From the NCBI GenBank assembly GCA_004298675.1, contig SCRI01000060.1, forward strand, positions 62,001 through 126,000: a DNA stretch of 64,000 nucleotides, given 5' to 3'. The notes below the pieces were generated by a model. That model was not told the DNA's origin. It saw nothing but the letters and a program-made list of their open reading frames with translations, and made no database searches. Below are positions 45,951 through 55,731 of the stretch, in pieces. Every line of letters begins with the position of its first letter. Position 1 is the stretch's first letter. This DNA comes from a bacterium. Lineage in GTDB: Bacteria; Vulcanimicrobiota; Vulcanimicrobiia; Vulcanimicrobiales; SCRA01. The position numbers and the translations under genes are program-made.

Positions 45951-48203
45951 CTACGGTAACACGAAGTTGTTGGATGTCACCTGCTGCACAGTAATGGTAC
46001 CGTAGCTGTACGGGCCCGACGAACTGTACTGACTGGGCGAGCTTGAACCGCCTGCTACGCCGAACCAATCGCCGGCGTCTACGACGCCGTCGTGATTGGT
46101 GTCGATCCACACGCCTACCTTATAAACGGCATTCACGGGCAGATCCGAGAGACGGAACGTGCTATCGGCATTGACGGGTGCGCCGCCCGGATACTCCACG
46201 TCCAGGATCGTGGGCTTGTTGCCCACGCTACCACTGTAGGCGAAGGCTACGAACGAGGCAGACGACGGCGCGGAGGAGCCTCCTCCTACAATGGATCCGC
46301 CGGCGGCCTGCAGCGCTTTGAGCACGTCGAGGCGTCCCGCGCCCTGACCGGCGGTGAGGTTGAGGTTGTCGTCGTTATTTGGATTCTGGAAGATGCTCAA
46401 GACTTGTGCGGGCATCAGCGAAGGATTGACGGAGAGCATCAGCGCAACCGTACCGGCCACGTGCGGTGTGGCTTGCGAAGTGCCGACGAAGAAGCCCGAG
46501 CAGACACCGCCCGTGGTACTGGGGGTGCAGGTATAGCCCGGCGTTTGATCGCCAATCGAGTAGAGATTGAAGATCCAGTGCAAGTTGTCGAAGTCGGTCG
46601 CGCTTGGCGTGCCCGGGTTGCCGCCGCCCGGTGCGATCAGCGTCGGCTGCATGACCGTGTTGGGACTGGTTGGCGCATCGGCAGTTGGTCCGTAGTCGGA
46701 GTACGAGGCCCGCACCTCCGTGCCGCTGGATGCATCGCACGGTGTCGCTCCACTCGTGCAGGAGTCGTTGATGATCGCGCTGGCTCCCACGGAGATGACC
46801 CGGCGATAGCCGCCCGGATACTCGATGCCGGCTCCCGTCGGATCACTGTTACCGGCGGCCGCGACGACCACAACATTGTGGGAAATTGCCTGTTCCACCG
46901 CGGCATATTCGGTCGCATCGGGGGCGCCAAAAGCCCCCAAGCTCATGCTGACAACCTTCGCGCCGTGGGCTACCGCGTCGCCGAGCGCCTTGGCCTCGTC
47001 CGTCGTGCTCGCACCGCAGTCATTTGCATTGGCGCTAGGAAGAACGCACGAGACACCGGTGGCGTCGGTGTCGGCGAAGATCTTGAACTCGAGCAGCGGG
47101 GTATTCCAGCCGACGCCGGCAAAGCCGGACCCGTTGTTCGTCACGGCCGCGGCGATACCGGAGACGTTGGTGCCATGGCCGTCGGTATCTTCGATGCCCG
47201 CGACCTTGCCGGAGCCGGTGTAGTCGACTTCGGAATAGGTGACCTTGCTCGCGAGATCCGGATTACTCGTATCGTAGCCGGTGTCGATGATCGCGATGGA
47301 AACGCCGGCGGAGCCTTTCGTGATGCCCCACGCCTGCGGCATCGAGACGCGATACATGTCCCACTGATCGTAGGGATCGATGTAGGTGTCGTTGGGGATC
47401 ACGGCGGCATCCTGCGGACGCAGCGCTCCGAGCCGATAGCGGTAATGCGCGGGATAGACGGCGGCGACGTCGGGGCGCGCCTGCAGTTGCGCCTTCATCG
47501 CCTCGACCTGCGCGGGCGCGACGTGGACGCCGCGCCATGTCATGCCGCCGAAGGCGCCGATCGCGTGCCCTTGCACGCCCAGCGCGCGCTCCACGTCGGC
47601 CGCGCTGCGCCCCTCCATGGCGAGAGCGCCGGGGCGGTAGACCACCGAGAGCACACCGGGCACGACGTTCGCGCCCTGCGCCGCGCGTTGCACGCCGCGC
47701 CGCACCGCGCCCGCGTACGACCGCGCCGCCGCGGCGGGATTGCGCGCCGCCGAGAGCGTGCCGCTGCCGGCTGCGATGCCTCCGCTCGAGTCCGCGATGG
47801 CGTTAAAGAAGACGGTGGTGCTGACGTTCCCCGCTACCGTCGTGGTCTGCGGCGCCTGCCCGACGCTGCCCAACACCGTGAGCTTCACGCCGGTCAGCAC
47901 CGGGTTGAGATGGCAGCTCACCGGCGTCTGCCCCAGCACGTAGGTCGTTCCCGCGACGCTTACCTCGGCCCATGCCTGCGCGGGATTGGAGTTGACGGAC
48001 AACGTCTGCGAGTTTTGCGTCTGCGCCACGCACAGCGTTGACGGAGCTGGCGCTAGTCCCGGCGCCGGCGTCGCCTGTACGTACTGGCCGCCGCCGGGAG
48101 GGATCACACCGCCCCCGCCGCCGGTGCCCCCACCGCCGCCTCCACACGCGGCTAGCACCGCCGTGGCAGCCAGCATCCCCAACACGCCGTGGATCCGCCG
48201 CAT
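45951..48203 (-). CDS. Subtilisin-family (S8) serine protease, lipoprotein
   Basis: A 750-residue secreted protease: signal peptide with lipobox LAAC, a Gly-rich segment, a long propeptide (to about 260), and the S8 catalytic domain with triad Asp in IIDTGYD, His in DGHGTNVSG and Ser in GTSQATPHVAG; Asn in AAGNSD. The C-terminal part has an EF-hand-like DTNHDGVVDAGD calcium motif. ATG at 48203 begins the signal peptide; the frame is open to 48257. Confidence 0.93.
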   Translation of the reverse strand: MRRIHGVLGMLAATAVLAACGGGGGGTGGGGGVIPPGGGQYVQATPAPGLAPAPSTLCVAQTQNSQTLSVNSNPAQAWAEVSVAGTTYVLGQTPVSCHLNPVLTGVKLTVLGSVGQAPQTTTVAGNVSTTVFFNAIADSSGGIAAGSGTLSAARNPAAAARSYAGAVRRGVQRAAQGANVVPGVLSVVYRPGALAMEGRSAADVERALGVQGHAIGAFGGMTWRGVHVAPAQVEAMKAQLQARPDVAAVYPAHYRYRLGALRPQDAAVIPNDTYIDPYDQWDMYRVSMPQAWGITKGSAGVSIAIIDTGYDTSNPDLASKVTYSEVDYTGSGKVAGIEDTDGHGTNVSGIAAAVTNNGSGFAGVGWNTPLLEFKIFADTDATGVSCVLPSANANDCGASTTDEAKALGDAVAHGAKVVSMSLGAFGAPDATEYAAVEQAISHNVVVVAAAGNSDPTGAGIEYPGGYRRVISVGASAIINDSCTSGATPCDASSGTEVRASYSDYGPTADAPTSPNTVMQPTLIAPGGGNPGTPSATDFDNLHWIFNLYSIGDQTPGYTCTPSTTGGVCSGFFVGTSQATPHVAGTVALMLSVNPSLMPAQVLSIFQNPNNDDNLNLTAGQGAGRLDVLKALQAAGGSIVGGGSSAPSSASFVAFAYSGSVGNKPTILDVEYPGGAPVNADSTFRLSDLPVNAVYKVGVWIDTNHDGVVDAGDWFGVAGGSSSPSQYSSSGPYSYGTITVQQVTSNNFVLP

Positions 48204-48299
48204 CTTCCTTTGTCCCTCTCGATTGGAGAGCCGGCGAACCCGGCGCTGCAACGTCAACGTACCCTCATATCGGCAAGTTCCCGCCGTGATGAGAGTCTG

Positions 48300-49553
48300 C
48301 TACCCGTCGCCTTCCAGCGCGCGCCAGAGCAGCGCCAGCGCCGCCGTGCTCGCGCGGCGGATCACCTCCGCGCGCGTGCCGGGAAACTGGAGCCTGCGCG
48401 CCTGTGCGCGCTCGGGCGTCGCCAGCGCGATCCACACCAGCCCCACCGGTTTCTCCGGCGTGCCGCCATCGGGACCCGCCACGCCCGTCGTCGCCAGCCC
48501 CACGCTGGCGTCCAGCGCGCGCCGGACGCCGGCCGCCATCTCCACCGCGGTCTGCTCGCTGACCGCACCGTACGCGCGCAGCGTCTCCTCGCGCACGTGC
48601 AGCAGGTGCGCCTTGACCGCGTTCTCATAGGCCGTCACACCGCCGGCGTAGACACGCGAGATGCCCGGTACCGCCACCAGATCCGCGGAGACCGTCCCGC
48701 CCGTGCAGCTCTCCGCCACGGCCAAACTCCAGGCGCGCGCCTCCAGCGCCGCACCGATGGCGCCTGCCAGCGTCTGCTCATCCACACCGAAGATGCCGTG
48801 CTGCACACGCTGCCGGATGCGCCCCTCTAACTCGTCGAGCAGGGCCACGGCACCGTGACGGTCCGCAGCGCGCGCCGTCAACTTGATGTCCACGGACCAG
48901 CCGAAGTGCGCGAGCATGGCGATCGTGGGATTGCGCTGACTCTCGAACAGGTCGTGGATGGCGTCGTCCAACTGCGACTCGCCCCAGCCGATCGTATGAA
49001 TCGCACGCGAAACGGTCGTCTGCGTGAGTCCGTAGTGGCTGGACAGCCACGGCACGAGCCGCTCGTCGAGCATCGCGCGCATCTCGCGCGGCACGCCCGG
49101 CATGCAGGCGATGATCTTCCCGTCGGACCGACGGGCCACGAAGCCTGGAGCGGTGCCGTTGGGGTTCTCCAGAACCACGGCATCACGCGGCAGCATCGCT
49201 TGAATGCGATTGTTCTCGGTCATCGTCCGGCCGAGCGCCGCAAAGCGCGCCTCGACCGCGCGCAGGCAGTCCTCGCGTAACTCCAGCGGCTGATCCACGA
49301 CGCGCGCCACCGCGTGGCGCGTCACGTCGTCCACGGTCGGCCCGAGACCGCCGGTACAGACGGCGAGATCGGCGCGCTCGAGGATCTCCTGCAACAGCCG
49401 CGTCTGGCGCTCGACGTTGTCGCCGACTCCGTGCGTGGCGTAGACGTCGATGCCCACGCCGTTGAGCACGCCGGCGACGGTGCGGGAGTTCGTGTCGGTG
49501 AGATCCCCCAGCAGCAGCTCCGTGCCGATTGCGACCAGTTCCGCGGCAGGCAT
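48300..49553 (-). CDS. cinA: CinA family protein (nicotinamide mononucleotide deamidase / ADP-ribose pyrophosphatase)
   Basis: A 417-residue CinA with an N-terminal MoaB-like domain (ELVAIGTELLLGD; TGGLGPTVDDVT) and a C-terminal NMN-amidohydrolase domain (LAVAESCTGG; GVAGPDGGTPEKPVG). It is implicated in NAD recycling and DNA processing. ATG at 49553 is the start; an open frame runs on to 50039 across the upstream gene. It is 11 bases after livM. Confidence 0.93.
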   Translation of the reverse strand: MPAAELVAIGTELLLGDLTDTNSRTVAGVLNGVGIDVYATHGVGDNVERQTRLLQEILERADLAVCTGGLGPTVDDVTRHAVARVVDQPLELREDCLRAVEARFAALGRTMTENNRIQAMLPRDAVVLENPNGTAPGFVARRSDGKIIACMPGVPREMRAMLDERLVPWLSSHYGLTQTTVSRAIHTIGWGESQLDDAIHDLFESQRNPTIAMLAHFGWSVDIKLTARAADRHGAVALLDELEGRIRQRVQHGIFGVDEQTLAGAIGAALEARAWSLAVAESCTGGTVSADLVAVPGISRVYAGGVTAYENAVKAHLLHVREETLRAYGAVSEQTAVEMAAGVRRALDASVGLATTGVAGPDGGTPEKPVGLVWIALATPERAQARRLQFPGTRAEVIRRASTAALALLWRALEGDG

Positions 49554-49564
49554 CCGCTGCGCCG

Positions 49565-50533
49565 TCAGGCTTCCTGGCCGCCGCGCGCGCGCCGCGCGTC
49601 GAGCCGGCCCATGATCTCGCCCACGATGCCGCGTCTGAAGAGCAGCACGGTGAGGATGAAGATCAGACCGATCACCACCCCCGGCGCGTTCACCAGGACG
49701 GCGAGACGGTCGGAGAGCAGGAGGTAGAACGCCGCGCCGATGATCGGGCCGTAGACGGTACCCATGCCGCCCAACAGGGTCATCATCACGACCTCGCCGC
49801 TGGTTTGCCAGTCCACGTTGTCCATGACGGTGAAGTGTTGGTGCACGACCAGCATGCCGCCTGCCAAGCCCGAGACCGCGGCCGAGAGGATGAACGCCAT
49901 CAGCTTGTAGTGGTCCACGTTGTAGCCGAGGCTGCGGGCGCGCTGTTCGTTTTCGCGGATCGCCTTGAGTACCTGGCCGAAGGGCGAGTGGATCACGCGC
50001 TTGACGAAGGCTACGGCGATGACTGCGATGACGAGCCACGCATAGTACATCACGCGGTCGTTCTCGAGCGGCAGCCCGAAGAACGTGCCGCGCGGCACGG
50101 CCTGCAGGCCGTTCTCACCGCCGGTCCAGCCGATGAACACGGTGACGGCAAAGTAGATGACCTGCGCGATCGCCAGCGTGATCATCGCGAAGTAGATGCC
50201 TTGCGTTCGTATCGAGAGCACGCCCACGAGGTACGCCAGGCCGATCGAGAATGCGACGCCGGTCAGCAGCGCCGCGGGCATCGGCAGATGCGTGTGCAGC
50301 ATGACGATACCGGTGATGTAACTGGCGCCGCCGAAGAACATCGCGTGGCCGAACGAGAGCAGCCCGGTGTAGCCGAGCAGCAGATTGAAGCCTACGGCGA
50401 ACAACGCCCACACGACGATGTTGGTGGCCAGCACCGGGTACAGCAGCCAGGGCAACGCCAGTCCCAAGACGAGTAGCGCCAAGCCGAGATAGTCGAACTT
50501 ACCGCTGGAAACTTGATCTCCGCCCGCGCGCAC
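49565..50533 (-). CDS. livM: Branched-chain amino-acid ABC transporter permease LivM
   Basis: A 322-residue permease with about nine helices and the family EAA-like segment (FSPFGQVLKAIRENEQRARSLGYN-type, seen as HSPFGQVLKAIRENEQRARSLG). It forms the pore with LivH. The start is GTG, overlapping the livH stop by one base. Confidence 0.93.
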   Translation of the reverse strand: MRAGGDQVSSGKFDYLGLALLVLGLALPWLLYPVLATNIVVWALFAVGFNLLLGYTGLLSFGHAMFFGGASYITGIVMLHTHLPMPAALLTGVAFSIGLAYLVGVLSIRTQGIYFAMITLAIAQVIYFAVTVFIGWTGGENGLQAVPRGTFFGLPLENDRVMYYAWLVIAVIAVAFVKRVIHSPFGQVLKAIRENEQRARSLGYNVDHYKLMAFILSAAVSGLAGGMLVVHQHFTVMDNVDWQTSGEVVMMTLLGGMGTVYGPIIGAAFYLLLSDRLAVLVNAPGVVIGLIFILTVLLFRRGIVGEIMGRLDARRARGGQEA

Positions 50534-51408
50534 TAGCGGCTCCCCTCAACGCTGCCGAAAAGCCCGGTGGGCTTCACCAGCAGGACGAATGCCATCAGAA
50601 TATAGATCAACGTTCCGCTGATCGGCGGGTAGAAGAACGCACCCAGCGCCACGACTACACCGACGACGAAGCCGGTGACGATCGAGCCGAGGATGGAGCC
50701 CATGCCGCCGATCACGACCACGGCGAACGTGGGAATGATGATGTCGTCGCCCATGAGCGGGGCGACGTTGTTGACCGGAGCCGCAAGCACGCCGGCGAAG
50801 GCCGCCAAGGCGCAGCCGAAGCCGAAGACGCCGGTGATCAGGGCGGGGACGTTGATGCCGAAGGCGCGCACCAGACCCGGGTTCTCCGTGGCGGCGCGCA
50901 GCGTGGCACCCAGTGAGGTCTTCTCGATCAACAGCCACGTCGCGATGCAGACGATCAGCGAGGCCACGATGACGAAGACGCGATAGGTCGGATAGATCAT
51001 GAAGCCGAGGTTGACGACACCCTCGAGCTTACCGGGAATCACGTAGGGCGAGCCCTGCATGCCGAACTTCAGGCGCATCGCGTCCTCGATGAAGAGCGTG
51101 ATGCCGAAGGTCAAGAGCAAGTTGTAGAGCACGTCCAGTTTATAGAGGCGGCAGAGCAATAAGCGCTCGAGAATGATACCGACGATCGCCACGACGATCG
51201 GCGAAGCGATCAGCGCGACCCAAAAGTTGAGGCCGAGGCTCTGGGCCCCGACGTACGCCACGAAGGCACCCAACATATACATGGTGCCGTGGGCGAAGTT
51301 GACGATGCGCAGCAGGCCGAAGATGATCGCCAGACCGAGGCTGAGCATGGCATAAAACGCTCCGCTCACTAGTCCATTGAAAATCTGCCCGCCCAAAGAC
51401 TCGAGCAC
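50533..51408 (-). CDS. livH: Branched-chain amino-acid ABC transporter permease LivH
   Basis: A 291-residue permease with about eight helices; MLSLGLAIIFGLLRIVNFAHGTMYMLGAF is the LivH N-terminal block. It pairs with LivM and the LivG/LivF ATPases for import of hydrophobic amino acids. It follows the livK-like gene by 69 bases. Confidence 0.94.
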   Translation of the reverse strand: MLESLGGQIFNGLVSGAFYAMLSLGLAIIFGLLRIVNFAHGTMYMLGAFVAYVGAQSLGLNFWVALIASPIVVAIVGIILERLLLCRLYKLDVLYNLLLTFGITLFIEDAMRLKFGMQGSPYVIPGKLEGVVNLGFMIYPTYRVFVIVASLIVCIATWLLIEKTSLGATLRAATENPGLVRAFGINVPALITGVFGFGCALAAFAGVLAAPVNNVAPLMGDDIIIPTFAVVVIGGMGSILGSIVTGFVVGVVVALGAFFYPPISGTLIYILMAFVLLVKPTGLFGSVEGSR

Positions 51409-51477
51409 GCTTCTCCCTCTCCGGGTTCTGGAATGAACGGCGGGGGCCGCCGCAGCGACCCCCGCATCGCCTCTACC

Positions 51478-52704
51478 CTACTGTAAGTGGCACTTGACCT
51501 CGGAGGCCGGGCGGAACGCCTCTTCTCCGGGGATGGTCTTCAGGATCTTGAAGTAGGCCCACGGCTGCTTGACCTGCGATGCCGGGAGCACTTCGGCCAG
51601 ATACATGTCGTGGATCAACAGGTTGTCCTGCGGGCGGATATAGCCGTTGTGGACGAACGCGTCGTTGATCTTGTGACCCACCAGCTGCTTGACGACCGCA
51701 TCCGAATCGGCGCTGCCGGCACGCTTCACGGCCTCCAGGTACTGGAGCACCGCGGAGTAGTTGGCGAACTCCGACCACGTGGGCATGTTGCCATGGAACT
51801 TCTTGGCGAAGCGCTCGGCAAAAGCACGTGACTTCGCATCGAGATCCCAGTAACCGCCGATCGTCACCGTCGAGCCGGCCCAGTAGTCCGGACCCAACGC
51901 GTGCACGTCCGATTCGAAGAGCAGCATGACGCCGACCTTCAGCGCCTTCTTGAGGCCAAACTCGTTGATCTGCTTCATGGCGTTGACGGTGTCGTTGCCG
52001 GCGTTGGCCAGGCCGATCACGTCGGGCTTGGCCGCCTGCGCCTTCAGCAGATAGGACGAGAAGTCGGAGGTGCCCAGCGGCACGAAGTCATTGCCCAGGA
52101 CCGAACCGCCGTTGGCCTCGACGGCCGCGACCGTGTCCTTGGCCAAGGCTTGGCCGAACGCATAGTTGGCGGTGATGAGGTACCACTTCTTCCCGCCTTC
52201 CTTGGTCATCGTCGCCGCCGTGCCGTGAGCCAGCGCGTAGACGTCGTAACCGTAGTGGAAGGTGTACTTGTTGCAGTACTTCGGATCGTTGGTGATGGCG
52301 TCGGAGCCGCCGCCCGTCACGATCTGAACGATGTGCTTCTGCTTGGCGACGTTCTCACCGGAGAGCGCGGTCGCCGAGTTGGTGTAGTCGACCAGCAAGG
52401 TCGCGTGATCGCGATCGATGGCCTCGTTGGTCTCCTGATTGGCAAGGCCCGCATCGTTGCGATGGTCGTAGTGGACCAGCTTGATGGGCTTGCCCAGGAC
52501 TTTGCCGCCGAAGTCGTCGATCGCCATTTGATCGGCGACGACGGCGCCCAGGCCGTCGAGCGAGGAGTAGACGCCGGATTCATCGCCGACGTTGGCGATC
52601 ACCACTTGGTCGTTGCCGGCCGCCTGTGCCGGCGCAATTGGGCCCGCCATCGGAGCGAGCATTCCGCAAGCCGCAACAAGCGGCAAGAGTCTCGCAAGTT
52701 TCAC
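51478..52704 (-). CDS. livK: Branched-chain amino-acid ABC transporter substrate-binding protein
   Basis: A 408-residue binding protein with a Sec signal peptide ending in APAQA and a type I periplasmic-binding fold (DQVVIANVGDESGVYSSLDGLGAV; ANYAFGQALAKDTVAAVEANGG). The ligand may be an amino acid, urea or an aromatic acid. GTG at 52704 is preferred: GGGAG lies eight bases upstream and the signal peptide starts there; ATG 52719 is the alternative. Confidence 0.92.
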   Translation of the reverse strand: MKLARLLPLVAACGMLAPMAGPIAPAQAAGNDQVVIANVGDESGVYSSLDGLGAVVADQMAIDDFGGKVLGKPIKLVHYDHRNDAGLANQETNEAIDRDHATLLVDYTNSATALSGENVAKQKHIVQIVTGGGSDAITNDPKYCNKYTFHYGYDVYALAHGTAATMTKEGGKKWYLITANYAFGQALAKDTVAAVEANGGSVLGNDFVPLGTSDFSSYLLKAQAAKPDVIGLANAGNDTVNAMKQINEFGLKKALKVGVMLLFESDVHALGPDYWAGSTVTIGGYWDLDAKSRAFAERFAKKFHGNMPTWSEFANYSAVLQYLEAVKRAGSADSDAVVKQLVGHKINDAFVHNGYIRPQDNLLIHDMYLAEVLPASQVKQPWAYFKILKTIPGEEAFRPASEVKCHLQ

Positions 52705-52729
52705 GTTACGATCTCCCATTAAGACGTGG

Positions 52730-53434
52730 TCAGACGCCGAGATGGGCGAGTAACTCGCCCTCGCGATGAACGACCTCTTCGTTGCTGAGGGTTTCCACGA
52801 TTTTCCCATGGACCATCAGGTAGTGTCGGTCCGAGACCTTGGTGGCGAAGCGCAGATTTTGCTCCACCAACAAGACCGTGATTCCGTCACGTTTCATGTC
52901 AAGCACGAGATCGCGAATGGCATTGACTATGACGGGGGCGAGCCCCTCGGTCGGCTCGTCCATGAGTACCAACCGCGCACCCGAACGGAGGATCCGCGCG
53001 ATCGCGAGCATCTGCTGCTCGCCGCCGGACAGTTTGGTGCCGATGCTGTTCCTACGCTCATCCAGGATCGGGAACAGCTGATGAATGCGTTCTAAACTCC
53101 AGCCGCCCTCGGCGATCACCGGCGGGAGCATGAGATTCTCGCGAACCGTGAGTCCGGAGAAGATGCCGCGCTCCTCGGGCACCACGCCGATGCCCAAGCG
53201 TGCGATCCGGTGTGAGGACAGCCCCAGAATCGGAGTGCCGCGCAGCGCGATGCTGCCCTTCACCCCGGGAATCATGCCCATGATCGACTTTAGCGTCGTG
53301 GTCTTCCCGACGCCGTTGCGGCCCACCAGCGTCACGACCTCGCCCTCACGCACGTCGAGATCGACGCCGAAGAGCGCTTGACTCTCGTCGTACCACGCCT
53401 GCAGGTTGCGAACGCTCAAGAGAGTCTCGGGCAT
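52730..53434 (-). CDS. livF: Branched-chain amino-acid ABC transporter ATP-binding protein LivF
   Basis: A 234-residue ATPase: Walker A GRNGVGKTT, signature LSGGEQQMLAIARIL, Walker B LVLMDEPTEGL. It partners LivG. Its ATG overlaps the livG stop (TAATG). Confidence 0.94.
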   Translation of the reverse strand: MPETLLSVRNLQAWYDESQALFGVDLDVREGEVVTLVGRNGVGKTTTLKSIMGMIPGVKGSIALRGTPILGLSSHRIARLGIGVVPEERGIFSGLTVRENLMLPPVIAEGGWSLERIHQLFPILDERRNSIGTKLSGGEQQMLAIARILRSGARLVLMDEPTEGLAPVIVNAIRDLVLDMKRDGITVLLVEQNLRFATKVSDRHYLMVHGKIVETLSNEEVVHREGELLAHLGV

Positions 53435-54192
53435 TAGTCGTGCTGTCCTCCCAGGTATGCGTCGATCACTTGCGGATTGGAGCGCACCTCTTCGTAGGTG
53501 CCCTCGGTCAGCACCGAGCCGCGCTGCAGCACGGTGATGCGGTCGGAGAGCGCGGAGACCACGGAGAGATTGTGCTCGACCAGCACGACCGTGCGCCCTT
53601 TGGCGAAGCCGCGCACGAGCTCGGTCATGCTCTCGACGTCCTCGGCGCCCATGCCCGCCATCGGCTCGTCCAGCAGCAGCACCGAGGGTTCCAGCGCCAT
53701 CGAGATGGCCAGCTCCAGTGCGCGCTTGCGCCCGTATGACAGATGCACCGCCAGCCCGTAGGCATACGAGGTCAAGCCAACGTCTTCGAGCAGCTCGAGC
53801 GCGCGCGCATCGAAGCGTGACGTCGTGCGCTCGGAGACCCAGAAGCGCTTGGGCAGCTCGCTCTTGGATTGGAGCGCCACCTTGACATTATCCAGCACGG
53901 AGAGGTGCGGAAAGATCGAGCTTATTTGAAATGAGCGCACGATGCCCAGGCGAGCAATTGCCGGCGGCGCCATGCTCGTGATACGGCGTCCGCGATAGAT
54001 GATGTCACCGGAGCTGGGGGCCAAAAACCCGCTCAAAAGATTGAATACCGTGGTTTTCCCGGCACCGTTGGGGCCGATCAAGGCGTGAATCGTGCCTTCG
54101 AGAACGTCGATGCAGACGTCGTTCACGGCGCGGAAGCCACGGAAATCTTTACACAAGCCCTTGGCTGAAAGAACAACCCCGGGTTCGGCCAT
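53434..54192 (-). CDS. livG: Branched-chain amino-acid ABC transporter ATP-binding protein LivG
   Basis: A 252-residue ATPase with Walker A GPNGAGKTT, Walker B VLLLDEPMAGMG and the LivG-type insertion (SEERTTSRFDARALELLEDVG-like region). It is the first gene of the liv-cinA run. AGGAG is ten bases before the ATG. Confidence 0.94.
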   Translation of the reverse strand: MAEPGVVLSAKGLCKDFRGFRAVNDVCIDVLEGTIHALIGPNGAGKTTVFNLLSGFLAPSSGDIIYRGRRITSMAPPAIARLGIVRSFQISSIFPHLSVLDNVKVALQSKSELPKRFWVSERTTSRFDARALELLEDVGLTSYAYGLAVHLSYGRKRALELAISMALEPSVLLLDEPMAGMGAEDVESMTELVRGFAKGRTVVLVEHNLSVVSALSDRITVLQRGSVLTEGTYEEVRSNPQVIDAYLGGQHD

Positions 54193-54280
54193 ACGTAAAC
54201 TACTCCTGAGCGAACAATCAGAGGCGCTGGTTTTGCACTAGGCGCCCATCACTCCTGCGGAGCGACACGCGTTCTCTTCG

Positions 54281-54883
54281 CTACCGAGTCCTGCGGCCGG
54301 GTCCCTCATCGCCCTCGGCACGCTCGAACCACGCCGGGTAGCTCACGCTCACCTCGATCGCAAACTCGGCTGCCGACTCGCGTAAGCGCTCGCGGCGCTC
54401 CCGTTCGTCGATGACGGCCGCGCGGATACGGCGCCGGGACTCCTGCAGGAGGGTCATGAAGCGGGCAAAGCGTGCATCGAGCGCCCGCGCTAGAGCGCGC
54501 CGGAACGTGGCGGCGACCGTTGGACTCACGCCGCCGGTGGAGATTGCCACACGCACCGGCCCGCTCGCGACGAAGGCCGGCATGGCGAGGGTACTCCACT
54601 TCGGTTGATCGATGCAACAGAGCAAGAATCGAGCGCGCTCGGCGGCCGCGGAGAGGCGCGCCGAGAGCTCCTCGTCGCGCGGTGACGAGATGACGAGGAA
54701 CGCCTCAGCGAGCGTGTGTTCTCCCACCTGCGAGGGATTGCGCAGCCATTCGACGTCGGCCCCCGCCGCACGCAACGCCGCAGCCTTCGCCCGCGCCTCC
54801 GCATCGTCACCGATCACCACGCAGCGCCGCCCGCGTACGTTTAGGGCCACCGGCAGAAAGACGTTGTCGAAGGCGTGTGGCAT
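54281..54883 (-). CDS. Precorrin-2 dehydrogenase / sirohydrochlorin ferrochelatase (CysG N-domain-like)
   Basis: A 200-residue protein matching the siroheme synthase N-terminal domain: PVALNVRGRRCVVIGDDAEARAKAAALRAAGADV (NAD-binding loop) and AISTGGVSPTVAATFRRALARAL. It should oxidise precorrin-2 and insert iron, giving siroheme for sulfite or nitrite reductase. The methyltransferase partner is not in the window. ATG at 54883 overlaps the nadE stop by one base. Confidence 0.9.
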   Translation of the reverse strand: MPHAFDNVFLPVALNVRGRRCVVIGDDAEARAKAAALRAAGADVEWLRNPSQVGEHTLAEAFLVISSPRDEELSARLSAAAERARFLLCCIDQPKWSTLAMPAFVASGPVRVAISTGGVSPTVAATFRRALARALDARFARFMTLLQESRRRIRAAVIDERERRERLRESAAEFAIEVSVSYPAWFERAEGDEGPGRRTR

Positions 54884-55731
54884 CAATAGTCGACGGGGCG
54901 CAAGTAGAACTCGTTGATCGCGGTGTTGGTCAACATCGCCGTCGTGGGCTGATGCCGCTTCCAATGCGTCGACTCCAAACGGCCGTGTACCAGGCCAACC
55001 TCCGCCGAGGAATATCCATGGCGCTCGATCGTCGGGCGGCGGTAGCCCATCAAGAGGTACGCCAGAATCGGATCGGCGCGCGGATAGGAGATGCCCAACT
55101 CGCTCTCGTCGGTCGTGCCGCGCACGAGGTCCGCGCTGGGAGCCTTCTCGACGATCTCACGCGGCACACCCAGGTGGCGCGCCAACGCCCACACCTGCGT
55201 CTTGAAGAGATCGCCCAACGGGTTGAGGGGCGGCGTGTCGTCGGCATGCCAAGTGAAATAGCCCAACAGCCGCTCGGATTTGTTGCCGGTACCGATCGGC
55301 AAGCCGCCGTGCTTCTGCGAAAGATCGAAGAGCACCAGCATGCGCGTGCGCGCCATGACGTTGCCGCGGCGCCGGCCGTCGGCCTCCGGCTCGAAACGCA
55401 GATAGCCGTCCACGGCGGCGGTGATCTCGATCGTGCGTTCGTGGCAGCCCAACGCCCGCACCACCATCGCCGCATGCTCCAAGCTCTCCGGCGACGACGT
55501 GGCATACGGCATGCGCACGCAGTAGAGATTCTCCGGCCCCAACGCGCGCGCGCACAAATATGCAGTCACCGCGGAGTCGACGCCGCCCGAGAGCCCGACC
55601 ACGGCCGTGCTCATGCCGCGCCGCCGCACCAGCTCGTTGACGATGAAGCGCTCCAGCCAGCGCTCGACCAACGCCGCGTCGATCGCGAGCGGATCCGGCG
55701 GCAGGATGTCCTCGACGCAATAGGTCTTCAA
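54883..55731 (-). CDS. nadE: NAD synthase (ammonia-utilising synthetase domain)
   Basis: A 282-residue NadE with the PP-loop GLSGGVDSAVTAYL, GTGNKSERLLGYFT and ESELGISYPRADPIL. It ligates deamido-NAD and ammonia. The amidase that supplies ammonia from glutamine is encoded separately just upstream. The start is TTG, overlapping that gene's stop. Confidence 0.93.
   Translation of the reverse strand: MKTYCVEDILPPDPLAIDAALVERWLERFIVNELVRRRGMSTAVVGLSGGVDSAVTAYLCARALGPENLYCVRMPYATSSPESLEHAAMVVRALGCHERTIEITAAVDGYLRFEPEADGRRRGNVMARTRMLVLFDLSQKHGGLPIGTGNKSERLLGYFTWHADDTPPLNPLGDLFKTQVWALARHLGVPREIVEKAPSADLVRGTTDESELGISYPRADPILAYLLMGYRRPTIERHGYSSAEVGLVHGRLESTHWKRHQPTTAMLTNTAINEFYLRPVDY

Noticed and set aside
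46092..48041. 649-codon plus-strand frame opposite the subtilase
   Set aside because: The opposite strand encodes a protease with an intact catalytic triad; the plus frame has no recognisable domain.
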